Shown here in pieces: positions 1-10,311 of a stretch of 64,000 nt of DNA; position 1 is the stretch's first letter, and every line of letters begins with the position of its first letter. The notes under the pieces are model-generated. The model ran no database searches and was not told where the DNA came from. It saw nothing but the letters and a program-made list of their open reading frames with translations. The DNA is from Sistotremastrum niveocremeum HHB9708 (taxonomy: Eukaryota > Basidiomycota > Agaricomycetes > Sistotremastrales > Sistotremastraceae): NCBI GenBank assembly GCA_001630475.1, contig KV419394.1, positions 868,001-932,000 of the forward strand, read 5' to 3'. Position numbers and translations under genes: made by a program.

Positions 1-250
1 TGCACCCTGGAAGGGTCACTCCTTACTTTGAGGGGCCGCTATATCCGCTGACTTGTATCATATGCATGCAGGCTAGGCGTTCTCCATCATGCCTTGCCGC
101 CATTTCTATCTTTCCGCATATCATCGTATATATATTATGGACACAGGAGGACACCGCACCGCTTGTTTCCCACTTGCATAGATATCTCTATTTCACTTTT
201 TACTGTACTACCATTACAAGCAAAGCGTCATTACGATGCAAAAGAATATA

Positions 251-1870
251 TTACAGATCATCTCTATTGCGATGTGTACGACTCGATTCATGAGGACCGC
301 CTTCATCGTCTCCTGCTTCGAGATCATCCTCTTCGGAGCCAAGATAAACGTCTTCCTCGATCATAGTCCAAACAGCCTGTCCTCCCTCCGCCTCCTCGAG
401 CTGGATCACCTGAGTACCATCGGCAGCTTGACCTAGAAGTGCCTCGAGTGCCTTGCGGAGGATAGCAGCAGCATCTGCTGTATCCTTCTTTTTCGATGCC
501 GCCTTGGCCTCGTCCGTATCTGCGGGTTCCGTTGGCAGAGCGATAAGTGGTTGACGTGGCCGCTGAAAAGAGGGATGCTCGCTCTCAGCCAATGAAGGCT
601 CAACGCCCTTGACGTCATCAACGATTTGGCGACAGCGAATAGGAGCCTCTTCCATTTGTTCAAGCCGAGATTTGAAACCAGGTTCATTGCAGAGGCGAGG
701 GGTATGTATGACGAGAACATAATTGCAAGTGGTAGTTTCCTTGACGAACATGATCGTGTCCGTTGTGGTCATGGAACAATGGAACTGTGAAAAAGAGTAA
801 ATGTTTAGGCCGCCGGCGGAAGCAAAAAGGAGTAAGAGGGGCCAAGATCGTACCTGAACCTCGATTTCTCGCTTGCGACCGGTTTTATCGCAAGTAGTAC
901 CATCGCCCCATCTTTGGACAAGATAGCGTTGCCGGGCACCACGGGCAAGCTCGAGGTGATTGGCTAGGGCTGCGTCAGTGTTTGTGGCCAGATCGTCAGA
1001 TCGATCAGCGGTTGGGGAGCGACCCAGGGTGAATGCTTCCCACTGTTCGATCACGACGGGAATTTAGCCGAGTCGGGCAGGGGAAAGCGAGAAGACGTAC
1101 ATCCGGGTCTTCCTCGGGAGTGTGGCCGCCTTGGGAAGAAAATTAGCTGCGAATTTCATTAAAGGGTCTCTTGCACTTTACCAGGTGGGTGAGGGTGTGC
1201 GTGGGGAAGTTCCTTAAATTGACGAACATGTGAATTGTGACAATAAGAATATGTGAACCATCCTTGGCGATGCTGTTATTGTCATTTAGCTGGCTCGAAA
1301 TGAAGCGACAGAAGAGCGGAATATAGCAGAGGAAGGACGAAAATAATGGCAAGGCAATTTACGGACATATAGACACTTTCCAGCCAAAGAAGATAACTGC
1401 TGCCAGCTCTTGCTCGGAGGAGCGGAGATAGGTGGATCGTCAGCGATGGGAGGTGGTAGCGGAGGCGGCTGGGGGATGTAGCACAGGTATGCGCTCTGAG
1501 GGCCAAAGCGCATATACTGCAGAGTGCCTATAGGTGAGGGTATTGATTGCTAGGGTAGCCGGTGAGCCTATGTATGCGGTCAAAAGGGACACGTAGGACG
1601 TACGCGTCGAGTGTCAAGAACGGCCGCCTCTTCGTCAGATGGGCCAGAGTCAGGCGGGGCGGTGTCGTCGTCGTACCAAGGGCTGAGAAACTCTTGCTCG
1701 CCGCCATGGAGTCCGTCCTTGAGCCATCGCTGGGCGGTCGTGTTCAGCACGGGGAGAGCGTTGAGATAAGACACGGAATATTTTGGGAAGGCATGGAGGT
1801 CCTCTGGGATGGACTGGGCGATGGCGAGGGTGACGGGGGCGACGAGGGGGAGCAGGAAGACGGGGAGCAT
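251..1870 (-). CDS. YOS9: OS-9/Yos9-type ER lectin of ER-associated degradation
   Basis: OS-9 family proteins are luminal ER lectins that read trimmed N-glycans on misfolded proteins and pass them to the Hrd1 ligase. Seen: a start at 1868-1870 opens a hydrophobic signal peptide (MLPVFLLPLVAPVTLAIAQ) followed by the family motif HAFPKYSVSYLN. Further exons carry SWQQLSSLAGKCLY (about 1390-1420), GWFTYSYCHNSHVRQF (about 1210-1265), EQWEAFTLGR, then the rest of the MRH domain (CDKTGRKREIEV, an intron near 780-860, FVKETTTCNYVLVIHTPRLC). Paired Cys residues, Trp-Gln and the TGR motif are all present. The tail is acidic and ends in RDDL, which resembles an ER-retrieval signal such as the HDEL of yeast Yos9. 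The usual double Trp of the glycan site reads Trp-Phe here. Family assignment is firm; exact intron borders were not fixed for every exon. Confidence 0.9.
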
Positions 1871-2129
1871 ATAGCGTACGCTGGAAATCTGATTGAGAAT
1901 ATTCGAGCGAGGAGGCCGGATGAATTGAGACTCCGCTTGGGTCGGACTTTCCTTTGGGCCCGAAAATGATAATATATTAATTTTTAGCGATATGAATATA
2001 TATATACATTTCCCATTACGTGTGACGGCACTTATATTCGATATCTTTATTCGATAATTTAACCCATTTATAATCGCTGGCTCCCCCTCCTACCCTTCCC
2101 GCTCTCTCTCCTGTCCCCACCCGGCCACA
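1871..2129. promoter_or_regulatory. Divergent promoter of YOS9 and the AT-hook gene
   Basis: This 259 bp gap lies between two outward-facing starts. It is AT-rich, with a TATATATATA run near 1997-2006 that could serve as a TATA element for either side. A pyrimidine-rich stretch just before 2130 is typical of a fungal 5' leader. The roles are inferred. Confidence 0.45.
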
Positions 2130-2787
2130 ATGTCTGCGCAAGAAGAACGCGAACTAGACGAACTCCAGGGCGAACAGCCTGAAACAGCAGCTGCCCCCGC
2201 CCCAGACGCTGCACCCGCAACAAGTGGCGAGTCGCGCTCGGTCGTCCGTCGTTGCTATCGCTGACAACGTCACCACTCTTCTCCCTCTGCTTTGCCCAAC
2301 AGACACCGCCGAGACCCCGGTAAAGCGAAGTCGTGGTCGCCCCAAGGGCTCCAAGAACAAGAAAACACTCGAGGCAGAGAAACGCGCTGCTGAGACCGGT
2401 GTTCAAACGACTGAGCGTCGGAAGCGTGGTCGGCCACCAAAGGTAAGCATCGTCTCCGCAACCCTGCTTCATCTCGCTTCACCCGCTCCCGCCCTCCCTG
2501 TTCCGTGAATATTTTTCCCCGCCCCTCTGCTATGTTTTCGAACTCGGTTCAATCTCAGACACGCGTGCTCATTATATCTTTTTTAGGCCAAGGACGAGGC
2601 TGCTGCTGCTGCCGCTACAACGGACAAGCCGGCCCCGAGAACCCGCGGCCGTCCACCCAAGAAGAAACCCGAAGACGAAGCTGCTGCCCCCGCCGCCCCT
2701 GCCGCAGAGGCCAACGATGCGGAAGGCGACGACGACGATGGAACGGTCGAATCGGCCGCCAAACGACCTCGCGTGGAGCCGGCCTAA
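2130..2787 (+). CDS. Small AT-hook (HMGA-like) chromatin protein
   Basis: AT-hook proteins bind the minor groove of AT-rich DNA and bend or mark chromatin. Three AT-hooks are visible: KRSRGRPKGSKNKK (about 2322-2360), RKRGRPPK (about 2420-2440) and RTRGRPPKKK (about 2640-2670). They are joined by Ala/Pro/Glu-rich linkers, and the end is acidic. At least three exons are needed: one from ATG 2130, one from about 2303 to the donor GTAAGC at about 2443, and one after TTTTTTAG near 2586, ending in TAA at 2785-2787. The first donor is uncertain; donors at 2224, 2248 and 2251 all keep the frame. The product is about 150 residues. No other domain is seen, so the specific role is unknown. Confidence 0.8.
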
Positions 2788-3210
2788 GCCATGTCCGTCG
2801 CTATCTCCAACTCAGCACGGAGGGCAACCTCTTAAACCCGTCGAATATCAGTCTTTTCTGTTGGATCGTTCTGTAACTGTTGTTCATATTTTCCTTGCCT
2901 TCCTCCGTGTGCGTCGTTCTAAATAGTGTTTCTATATGTTCATGTTGGAGTCGGTGTCGGTGTGGAAATATTTGTTGTGCTTTGTAGTGTTTTCGCTGTC
3001 GATTATATTTGTGCCTTTGTTGATTCGGCGCCTGCTTATGTTCGCGGAGAATTTGATCCCGTTCGGTGCCATTTCCGCCAGTCCATTCTCTGCTTCTCTT
3101 TCCCTAAAAGTCACAAAGGGAATATGCACATCATCTCGCGCAAGCCCTGAACCCGAGACGCCAACGCATCAACAATACATGTCTATATTCAGAAACATAT
3201 GTCGTTTAAT
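2788..3210. other. Convergent 3' ends (AT-hook gene and KMO)
   Basis: This 423 bp stretch separates two genes that point at each other. It is T-rich on the left and holds only short overlapping reading frames with no recognisable protein. It most likely carries the two 3' untranslated regions. I see no RNA gene in it. Confidence 0.5.
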
Positions 3211-5106
3211 TCACCGACGCGTTACAAATAATCCACTCCTAACAGCAAACATTCCGACCCCTAATATTCCACACACTGCAGCCACCCAACCACTCGTATT
3301 CAAGGTCCGCGTCTGCCATTGTGCTTGTCGCCTGGCAGTTGCATAACTCAAGTCTGGTCGAAATGTTACCATTGCGTAGAGCGACAGCCAGCCCCCCGCT
3401 GAGGGCGAAGGGAATGCTGTGCGTGCAAGTTGTTCCTTTGTCTCCTCCGACGGTCGGTGGGGAGTGAACGCTGACAGAAATTCGTCCAGGCGTTTGCGAA
3501 TGCGATATAGGGGCGTTACGACAGAGTGCCGCATTTCAACGCTGCATATATAGTGATCGATCGAACAAAATCAATCAGCACGCAACCACGAGGAGGAGGG
3601 AGTAGACAGGCAACGCACTAATTGTCCATGGCGAGATCGCATATGGCAACGAGATCTGGATGCCGGGTGGCCGAATATCGGTCCAATGCTTTGGCGAGTC
3701 TGTCGTCTACCGCTACCCCTGCAGGCAACATTTGCGAATCGACTTTTTCTTCACGAATCAGGGTCTCGAGGACTCTGACATCTTCGAAACCACAGTTTAA
3801 CCCTTGCCCATAGAAGGGAACCATAGAATGAGCGGCATCTCCCAAGATCAGTACCCTGTCCTTGTAGTGATATGGTTTGGCCTGAGTTTTAAACGAAAAA
3901 ATCAGCAGACGCAAACAAAGAAATAAACACGCATATATACTTTGATGCAGATAAGAGAACTACGAGGGTTGCGAGAAAAGTCGTCCCAAAGGCGTTCTTC
4001 GCCGACGAGTGGGATAATATCAGGGAACTGGATGCGGAACCATTCCAAAACGGCTGTCCGATCGGAGAGCTTGTCCAGGTCCTGAGTGGGTGCGAAGAGG
4101 GTGCATGTGAACGTTTTATCCTGGAGAGACGCGGAAATTTGTCTGACAAATGACTGGGGAGCATGGAAAAAAAATTAAAGGGGGCGTACCTTGTTCGGTA
4201 ACGCAATCAACATGAACGAGTGACGAGGCCATATGTGTAAATAATTAGGGTCTATTCTATATTGAGGAGTGCCTGCGGCGTCAAAAGTGGCGGGAATATG
4301 TAGCTCAAGATAGTCGTGCGGAATATATTCTTGATGGAAGTCCATACTATTGAGTTTTGAGCTCAGACGGGCTAGATGGAATAATGAAGCGAATTGGGCA
4401 AACACGGACCGAATGACACGCATCAGCTGCCTCCTCACGTTTGAATAGCTTCCATCAGCGCCCACACAAAAGTCAAACGGGACTTGTACTATGCGCATAT
4501 GATCGCCTCTTCCTGACTCGAATTTGAGGACTCGAGCGTCAAAGTCTGCAGTGGCAAGTTTATGCTCGAAGAAAACTGATATGTTTTCGGTGCTAGAGAC
4601 TTTATCTAGAAGCCCTTTATTCAGAAGACCGCGGTCGATGGAATTAATGCACTGTTATGGGAAAAGTGGATAAAATGAGTGGGTTGGAGCGCCACATGGA
4701 TATGACTGACTTGGCCAGTGCTATCATAGAGCTGGACAGATTCCCTGCCACGTTCGTCGTGCAGGTAGCGGCCCTTCATCGGAATGACAGTCTCTAGGAA
4801 TCGGGATGCCATGTCGGAGTCGACTGCTTGAAGCGCAGCGATGCCACGAGAAGAAATTGCGAGGTTAATAGAACGGCGAGCAAGCGAAGCCTGTGAAGAC
4901 GGAAGACGTATGTCTAGAACGCGAAAGAAAGTCAGTGGAAGGCACAAAAACGAAGGTATGGTTCTTTTGAAAAAAAGGGGGGAGTGGGTCGGACGCTCAC
5001 CAGGTCTGGCTTCATAGATTTCGACAATCCACCCCATTTTGGCGAGCGACAAGGCAGCGAGACATCCTACAGGCCCAGCACCGACGACGACAGCCTTGCG
5101 AGGCAT
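3211..5106 (-). CDS. BNA4: Kynurenine 3-monooxygenase
   Basis: This FAD enzyme hydroxylates L-kynurenine with NADPH and O2, in the route from tryptophan to NAD, on the mitochondrial outer membrane. Seen: the start at 5104-5106 leads into the Rossmann motif [19 protein letters not shown] and an acidic strand end (EIYEARPG). The second FAD motif, [21 protein letters not shown], lies near 3780-3850. [10 protein letters not shown] and TPLYRIRK near 3360-3530 match the C-terminal part of the family. The last 30 residues are hydrophobic (about [15 protein letters not shown]) and then basic, as expected of the C-terminal membrane anchor. Several introns of about 50 nt interrupt it. Its upstream neighbour on the same strand encodes kynurenine formamidase, the preceding pathway step. 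Confidence 0.93.
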
Positions 5107-5109
5107 TGT

Positions 5110-5519
5110 TCAGGAGATGATAAATGTTGTCGGTGAGCGTCGGTCTGGCATCGATCGCGGCGAGTCAACGAAGAGACGCTTAGATCTCGTTCTTTTATCG
5201 CCGATTGCATCACCGCTCGGGGGATACGGGGCAAGTCCGACGGCGACGATCGTTGCCAAAGGCAGAAAAGTGGTCGAAATCATCGCAGCATTTCTATCTC
5301 TGATCGTGTGTGGCATATGGGGATACAATATATTGGGAGCAGGGATCGAAGGGAGAAGCCGTGCGGAGAGCGTGGGTGACGTCGGGAACGGAAGCGTGCT
5401 CGCTGTGGATGTCGGGGACGTTGTCGAGCAGAGACGTCGGGATTGACGCAGGGCGGGATATGTGATTGAGTTGAGGGAAGCGTGCAGGGCCGTCGCCTGT
5501 TTGCCGAGCGAATGCATGT
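5110..5519 (-). CDS. Candidate small mitochondrial membrane protein (doubtful)
   Basis: I do not recognise this ORF. It has no stop for 136 codons from ATG 5517-5519, and a longer version could start at 5694. What draws attention is its form. An N-terminal Arg/Ser-rich, acid-free stretch ending in QSRRLCSTTSPTS looks like a mitochondrial presequence with cleavage site. Later comes a hydrophobic segment (MISTTFLPLATIVAVGLAPY). Against it, the stop lies only 3 bp before the KMO start codon, so it would occupy the whole KMO promoter, and other frames are also open here. It may be chance coding in an upstream region. Confidence 0.25.
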
Positions 5520-5786
5520 TCGATTTGGGTGGGAAGACGGGCCCTTGGATCGGGTGTGTTATGTTCGTATATGGGCTCAAATGCACGATAGGGGCTCCAA
5601 TATCTCGCACAAAGGGTCCGCATTTCTTTTCCGTCTTTTCTGTTTTTATCGCAAAGTTCGGTTGGGAGCAACAGCGGAAGCAGAAAATATTCAACCCTGC
5701 ACGCTAACCTCGCGTGCCTGGTCTTGTCTGCTTATGCTACTGCCGACGTCCCTGCGCGAAGCCTATCTTCTCAATAGAATATTTCT

Positions 5787-6693
5787 TCATTTAATTTCCA
5801 CATGACCTCCTCCTCTTCCCCCGATAAACTCACTCACGATCTGAGCATATTCCGCCTCTCCGAACACATCATTGTGCTTGCCGTCCAGCCTCTCGAACTC
5901 GCGTGCCACTCTTGCCCCCCGGGACGTAAGGGCTTCATAAATCGCCCACGACTGTGCCATATCCACCAGCTCGTCGCCCTTTGAATGGATCACGAGCCAC
6001 CGAATTCCCGCCTTTAATTCCTTGTACCCGGTCGTAGAGAACTGCTTGTAAGAAGCAAGCTCGCCGAATGCCCCAGAAACAAAGTCTCGGTACCCGGGGA
6101 ATGTGTTTAGCAGAAGATCCAAATCATAAAGGCCTTCCGATACCGTGATAGACTGCACCGACGAAAGCAGTCCATCCGACGGTCTCAGGCTCGGCGTCAC
6201 TGCGCTCGAGTCCAGAAAGATCGACGACAGCATATGTGCGCCACAGCTGTGCCCTCCCAGATGAATTTGTGAAGCGTCGTAGAGGCCCCTGATATTCTCC
6301 ACTGGAAGCTCGTATTTATACAGAGCTTCTAGAGCCTCTAGAATATCTTCACAATGGGCGGGATGATACAGGTCCCTTCCAGGCGTCGGTTCTCGAGGGC
6401 TCAAGCGGTAGTTTGGAAGAGCAACAGCGAAACCTGTACGCTTCACGACGCCCTGTGCGAGAGCATCCAACTCATGTTTGTCGCCACTGCATTCAATTCA
6501 AGCTCAGGCCCGACCAGAAATTCGGCCTCTGCACAGAGACGCACCTCCTCCAAGCACCGCCGTGTACAAAGACAAACAGAGGCGGTGGTGCCCCCGACGC
6601 ACTATCCTGCGGCGCATACAAGTCGAGCGAGCGCAGCGGCACGGGTGGCTGTGAGTACGGAACGTCCAGGAGCATGTTTGGCCGTGTTGACAT
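5787..6693 (-). CDS. BNA7: Kynurenine formamidase (alpha/beta hydrolase)
   Basis: The enzyme hydrolyses N-formylkynurenine to kynurenine and formate, one step before the monooxygenase encoded next door. Two exons were resolved: 6693-6545 and 6486-5787, with a 58 nt GT..AG intron, giving 282 residues. The diagnostic HGGAWRSGDK motif (oxyanion loop, residues about 44-53) spans that splice. The nucleophile elbow is GGHSCGAH with Ser130, and the other triad members fit Asp221 (SKGDELVD) and His254 (DGKHNDVF), the same order as in yeast Bna7. There is no signal peptide, so a cytosolic enzyme is expected. It shares strand with BNA4, 680 bp upstream of it, and is divergent from PMP3. Confidence 0.92.
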
Positions 6694-6744
6694 GCGCTTG
6701 GCGGAGCGTCGTCATAGGATGACGTTTATCCGGGGATACGGCCC

Positions 6745-6751
6745 TATATAA
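6745..6751 (+). promoter_or_regulatory. TATA box of PMP3
   Basis: A clean TATATAA lies 54 bp upstream of the PMP3 start codon at 6805, followed by a pyrimidine-rich leader. Strong TATA boxes often mark stress-regulated fungal genes, which would suit Pmp3. That regulatory reading is inference. Confidence 0.6.
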
Positions 6752-6804
6752 GAGTCGGCCTGACTCGCCGTTGATCTTCAACTTTCCCTTCTCCTTCAAC
6801 TGCA

Positions 6805-7190
6805 ATGGCTTTCACCGGTTCCGATATCTGCAAGGTTCGTTTGTTATTTTTCTTGGACATCTTGACATGTACTGACCCGTCTTGCAGATCATGTATGCTC
6901 TTCTGTTCGTTTTTTCGAAAGTCGACGCTGACCTGCTGGACGCGTAGCCTCGCCATCTTCCTCCCACCTTTGGGCGTCTTCCTCGAACGTGGCTGCAATG
7001 CCGACCTTTTGATCAACATCCTCCTTGTGCGTCTCTTTCTATTCCTGATAACTTTTTCTCATCAAATCTTGCTCAGACCATTCTTGGTTACATTCCCGGC
7101 ATCATCCACGCCCTCTACATCATTCTGAAGGTATGTTCATCATTCAAAATTTGATCTGATCAAATTCTTACCCACTTGCATCAGTATTAA
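6805..7190 (+). CDS. PMP3: Pmp3/UPF0057 plasma-membrane proteolipid
   Basis: Pmp3 is a tiny two-pass plasma-membrane protein that affects membrane potential and salt tolerance. The 57-residue product is split over five exons that I could place to the base: 6805-6834, 6888-6892, 6948-7026, 7077-7130 and 7185-7190. Together they encode MAFTGSDICK, IILAIFLPPLGVFLERGCN, and a second membrane segment ILGYIPGIIHALYIILKY. This matches the family along its full length. Exon 2 is only 5 nt (ATCAT) and is needed to keep the frame and restore the conserved Ile-Ile. The last exon holds just Tyr and the stop. The four introns are 50-55 nt with GT..AG ends. Confidence 0.95.
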
Positions 7191-7347
7191 TACGCCGTGC
7201 TGGCTTCTTCGTCTGCTCGGACTCGTTATGATTTCTTATGTATCTTAATGCCTCGACGAATACAATGATACCATGTCCCTCGTAATTCGCGCTGTGACTA
7301 ATGCGTGCTGCATTCAAATGCTATAATATGTGATTGAAATCAAGAAA

Positions 7348-9974
7348 TTATTCGCTATCTTCACTATCGTCCTCCTGCTCGTCAAACTGCCGAAGCATGA
7401 CGGAACCAACACCTCTGCACTTGAGCATATTAGCAGCCTCAACTGCAGGTTTATCACGACCCAAAGATTCAGGTCGACTATGCCACTCTCGGATGTCATC
7501 TTCATCCACGACATCCGATGAATACAACGCAGCCATGACGGGTCCAAACAGTGTCATATGCCTTGGCGTACTTGCGCAGTGAGCCTACACCACTCATGAG
7601 CAAAATGATTAGGAGAAAGGAAGTGGCTTGACGTACCTGCAATATAGCGCAAGTCTCAACTCCATCCGCACCTCCAATGCTAGTCAACAAGGCACCCCAC
7701 CTCCCAATCACCTTCGTCACCTCCTTCCGCTGTTCAGCGGCACCATCCACGATTCGGATCTTCTCCACAAAGAAGCTCACAACGACCTCTTTCACACGCC
7801 TGAGAGGCACATTACTTGCCATGCGCAACGTCTTCAGCTCCACGGCTGCGTTGTCTACCGAATGACCCTCGGCAAAGGCACGCTCTAAACTCTGAGTGCA
7901 CTCCGAGAGGAACTCGGCAACGGACGCTCCATCGGCACCGAGAGGAGCCAGGGACGTGGGCTGCGACACCTCCGAGACGTCAGAGGCGTTACCAGCGTCT
8001 TCATCGTCTGAATCGGAATCTGAACCTGGATCTGACAGATCCAACTCGGACGTGTCGACGCCCAGTCGAAGAAAGCGCGAGTTCTCAAAGTCTTCAAATT
8101 CGTCTGCTCCTTCGTCTTCTTCCTCGCTGAACGGTGGCCATAGATAACCATGCGCAGCGGCCCCGAGAACCGCTTTCGTCGCTGCATCAGAAGCTAAATT
8201 GCCAACATCAACTTGACGTCGATCGTGGAGATCAGGCACTCACGTTTTGGCGATACCACCTTCTCCTCGTCGTCATCGTCATCGTCCTCTTCGTCAAACG
8301 GAAACGTGGAGATCCTCGAAAACTCCGGAATAGTGACGTCAGGGCCGAGTACGACCCCATCTCCCACGATAGAGCCTTTTCGCAACACAGTGCGGTCGTG
8401 TATTCGAACGCCATGTCCAATAATGCATTGTTCAATGACACATTTCCGCCCAATGTGGCATCCGTCAAAGATATAGCTGTCTTTGATCACCGAATCGGGT
8501 CCGACGACCACTTCGTCTCCGAGTGTCGATGATATCATCTCGGCGCCATCATAGATACGACTCATTCTCCCGATCAGAGTGTTACGCCCGACTTTGCAGT
8601 TTCTGTTTAGAACGTTCCGGTATACCCCTTGTTAGCGTGCTGGACACGAGGCTGCATGCCAAAAGGAACTCACCGGGCTAAGACCGTGGAACGCTCAGCA
8701 GGAACGTATCTGTTGCCTCTCTGATGCTCGTAGTTGGTCTCGCCTGGGTAGTTGGCGCCAGGCACCAAGGGGAACGTCCACCTTGACAGGATATCTTTGC
8801 TAAAATACTCGATTAGTATATTGAGTATGAACCGATGCACACGAATCGCACCTGATGGCTGCATAGCTCTTTGTGTCTTTCACTCGAGCAGCGTAGCCGT
8901 CGTTCACGACATAGCAATGAATATTGCGATTTAAAAGATCAGATTGCAAAATCCCGCGAACGAAATCCCTTCGAATATCCTGGTAATCAAAGTTGTCTTG
9001 GAATAATGAGGGGACCTAGTCAAAAGTGGGAGAAGGGTCAGAGAATTGCACATAGAAAGAGCAAAAATTTCGCACCTCGACTGAACATATGTCAATAGAG
9101 CAATCCAAAAGATCATTCCGTATCTCAACCTCTGGATGTTGCGCTAGAATCTCCCGAGGAATATGGGCATGCGTCTTGTACGGACTCGCAGGGATAGGTT
9201 CATAATGCAAACACTCAGAAGTCTCCGGATCCAACACAAAAAGCCCAGTCTCGCCACGCGGTCTGCACAACGAAAGATACACCTGCAACGTCAAATCATC
9301 CACTCATCACAGAGACACGAAAAAGGTTTTCCAAAGCGTATGAAACTGACGAACCTCGTACGATGATTGCTCCCTCCAACATTCCTCACCACCATCGTCA
9401 TAATCGCATCCTTATTCGTCTTTCTTCGATCCTTATGTACCCGAACAGCATCTTGGATGGCTACGTTGCTCACGAGATCCCCAGAGACGAGGACGAAGTC
9501 TGATGTGATGATTCCGTGTGTGTAAATGTCGCGCAGGGCGTCGCCTGGCGAGAAGGATTCTTTGGCGGTGACTATAGGTGTTATCTTGAGGTTTGCCTCT
9601 GGTCGAGACCATTTCGATTTTCTGGTAGGAAGGCGGTGAGTCAGAGGAGTGTAGCTAGAAATGTTAGGCTCACTGTATGGCTTCCTTGATCTGCTCCGAG
9701 TGACTTCTGGTAACAACGAAAATCTCCTGCACGCCAGCTAGCACGAGTCCTTCAAAGGTCCAATCCAAAAGGGTGGCATTGCAAATAGGAAGGAGACACT
9801 GTATCAAGGATCATTATGACTGCCCAGATACACAGTACCATAGAGACGCACTCGTGGCCTGTTGATTGTGAGAGGCTTGAATCTGCTGTTGAAGCTATCA
9901 GCCAAGATGACAGCCTGCAAGACTTCATCTTCGTCGTTGAGCGACTTGTCCTTGCCTGAAGATCGAGGAGCCAT
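7348..9974 (-). CDS. GCD6: eIF2B epsilon, catalytic subunit of the eIF2 exchange factor
   Basis: eIF2B recharges eIF2 with GTP and is the main control point of translation under amino-acid stress. Seen in order: the start at 9972-9974; a nucleotidyltransferase-like N-terminal domain (LQAVILADSFNSRFKPLTIN, with DFVLVSGD further on); a left-handed beta-helix of hexapeptide repeats (about 8194-8600, e.g. IVGDGVVLGPDVTI); an acidic linker; and a C-terminal W2/HEAT-like domain with acidic ends (LYSSDVVDEDDIREW, then a Glu/Asp-rich tail). W2 is the part that carries exchange activity in this family. Many short introns interrupt the gene. It ends 158 bp from the PMP3 stop in convergent orientation. 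Confidence 0.93.
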
Positions 9975-10311
9975 GGTGAACAGGAGGAGAGCGCGCTGTC
10001 ACACAAATTATTTGCGTCACTCGGAGTCATATAACACAAGCAGGTATCATTCGCTCGACTCTAACGCGACAGATGTAATCCAATGGGAATGTAAGTGAAA
10101 CGGAAGGTATCCAAATTATTGAATAGAAGACAATTACGACAAAATGATGGATGAAAAGTAAGATAAAATACGATGGAAAGAGGGGCATCGAATAAGACAT
10201 AGGAGAAAAAGTAGGGATCCTATGACATGAGGGATGGTATGAAGGGCGTGGCAAGGCATAAACGGAAGGTCATAAAGGCATTCAAGTTCGAGGAGAGAAC
10301 TACCACGACGC
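9975..10311. other. Intergenic, GCD6 upstream region
   Basis: This 337 bp lies between two minus-strand genes, the start of GCD6 and the stop of the Ala/Pro/Glu-rich gene. It is A/T-rich with no conserved ORF. It should hold the GCD6 promoter and the 3' untranslated region of its neighbour. I see no clear motif. Confidence 0.4.

Noticed and set aside
1-250. Possible gene end at the left window edge
   Set aside because: Short frames only, none with recognisable content; I see nothing I can support here.
5462-5805. Plus-strand frames between BNA4 and BNA7
   Set aside because: They are short, overlap each other and the doubtful minus-strand candidate, and show no conserved feature.
8213-8300. 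Ser-rich repeat from a TCGTCATCG tract
   Set aside because: This is the antisense of an Asp/Glu run in eIF2B epsilon, not a repeat element.
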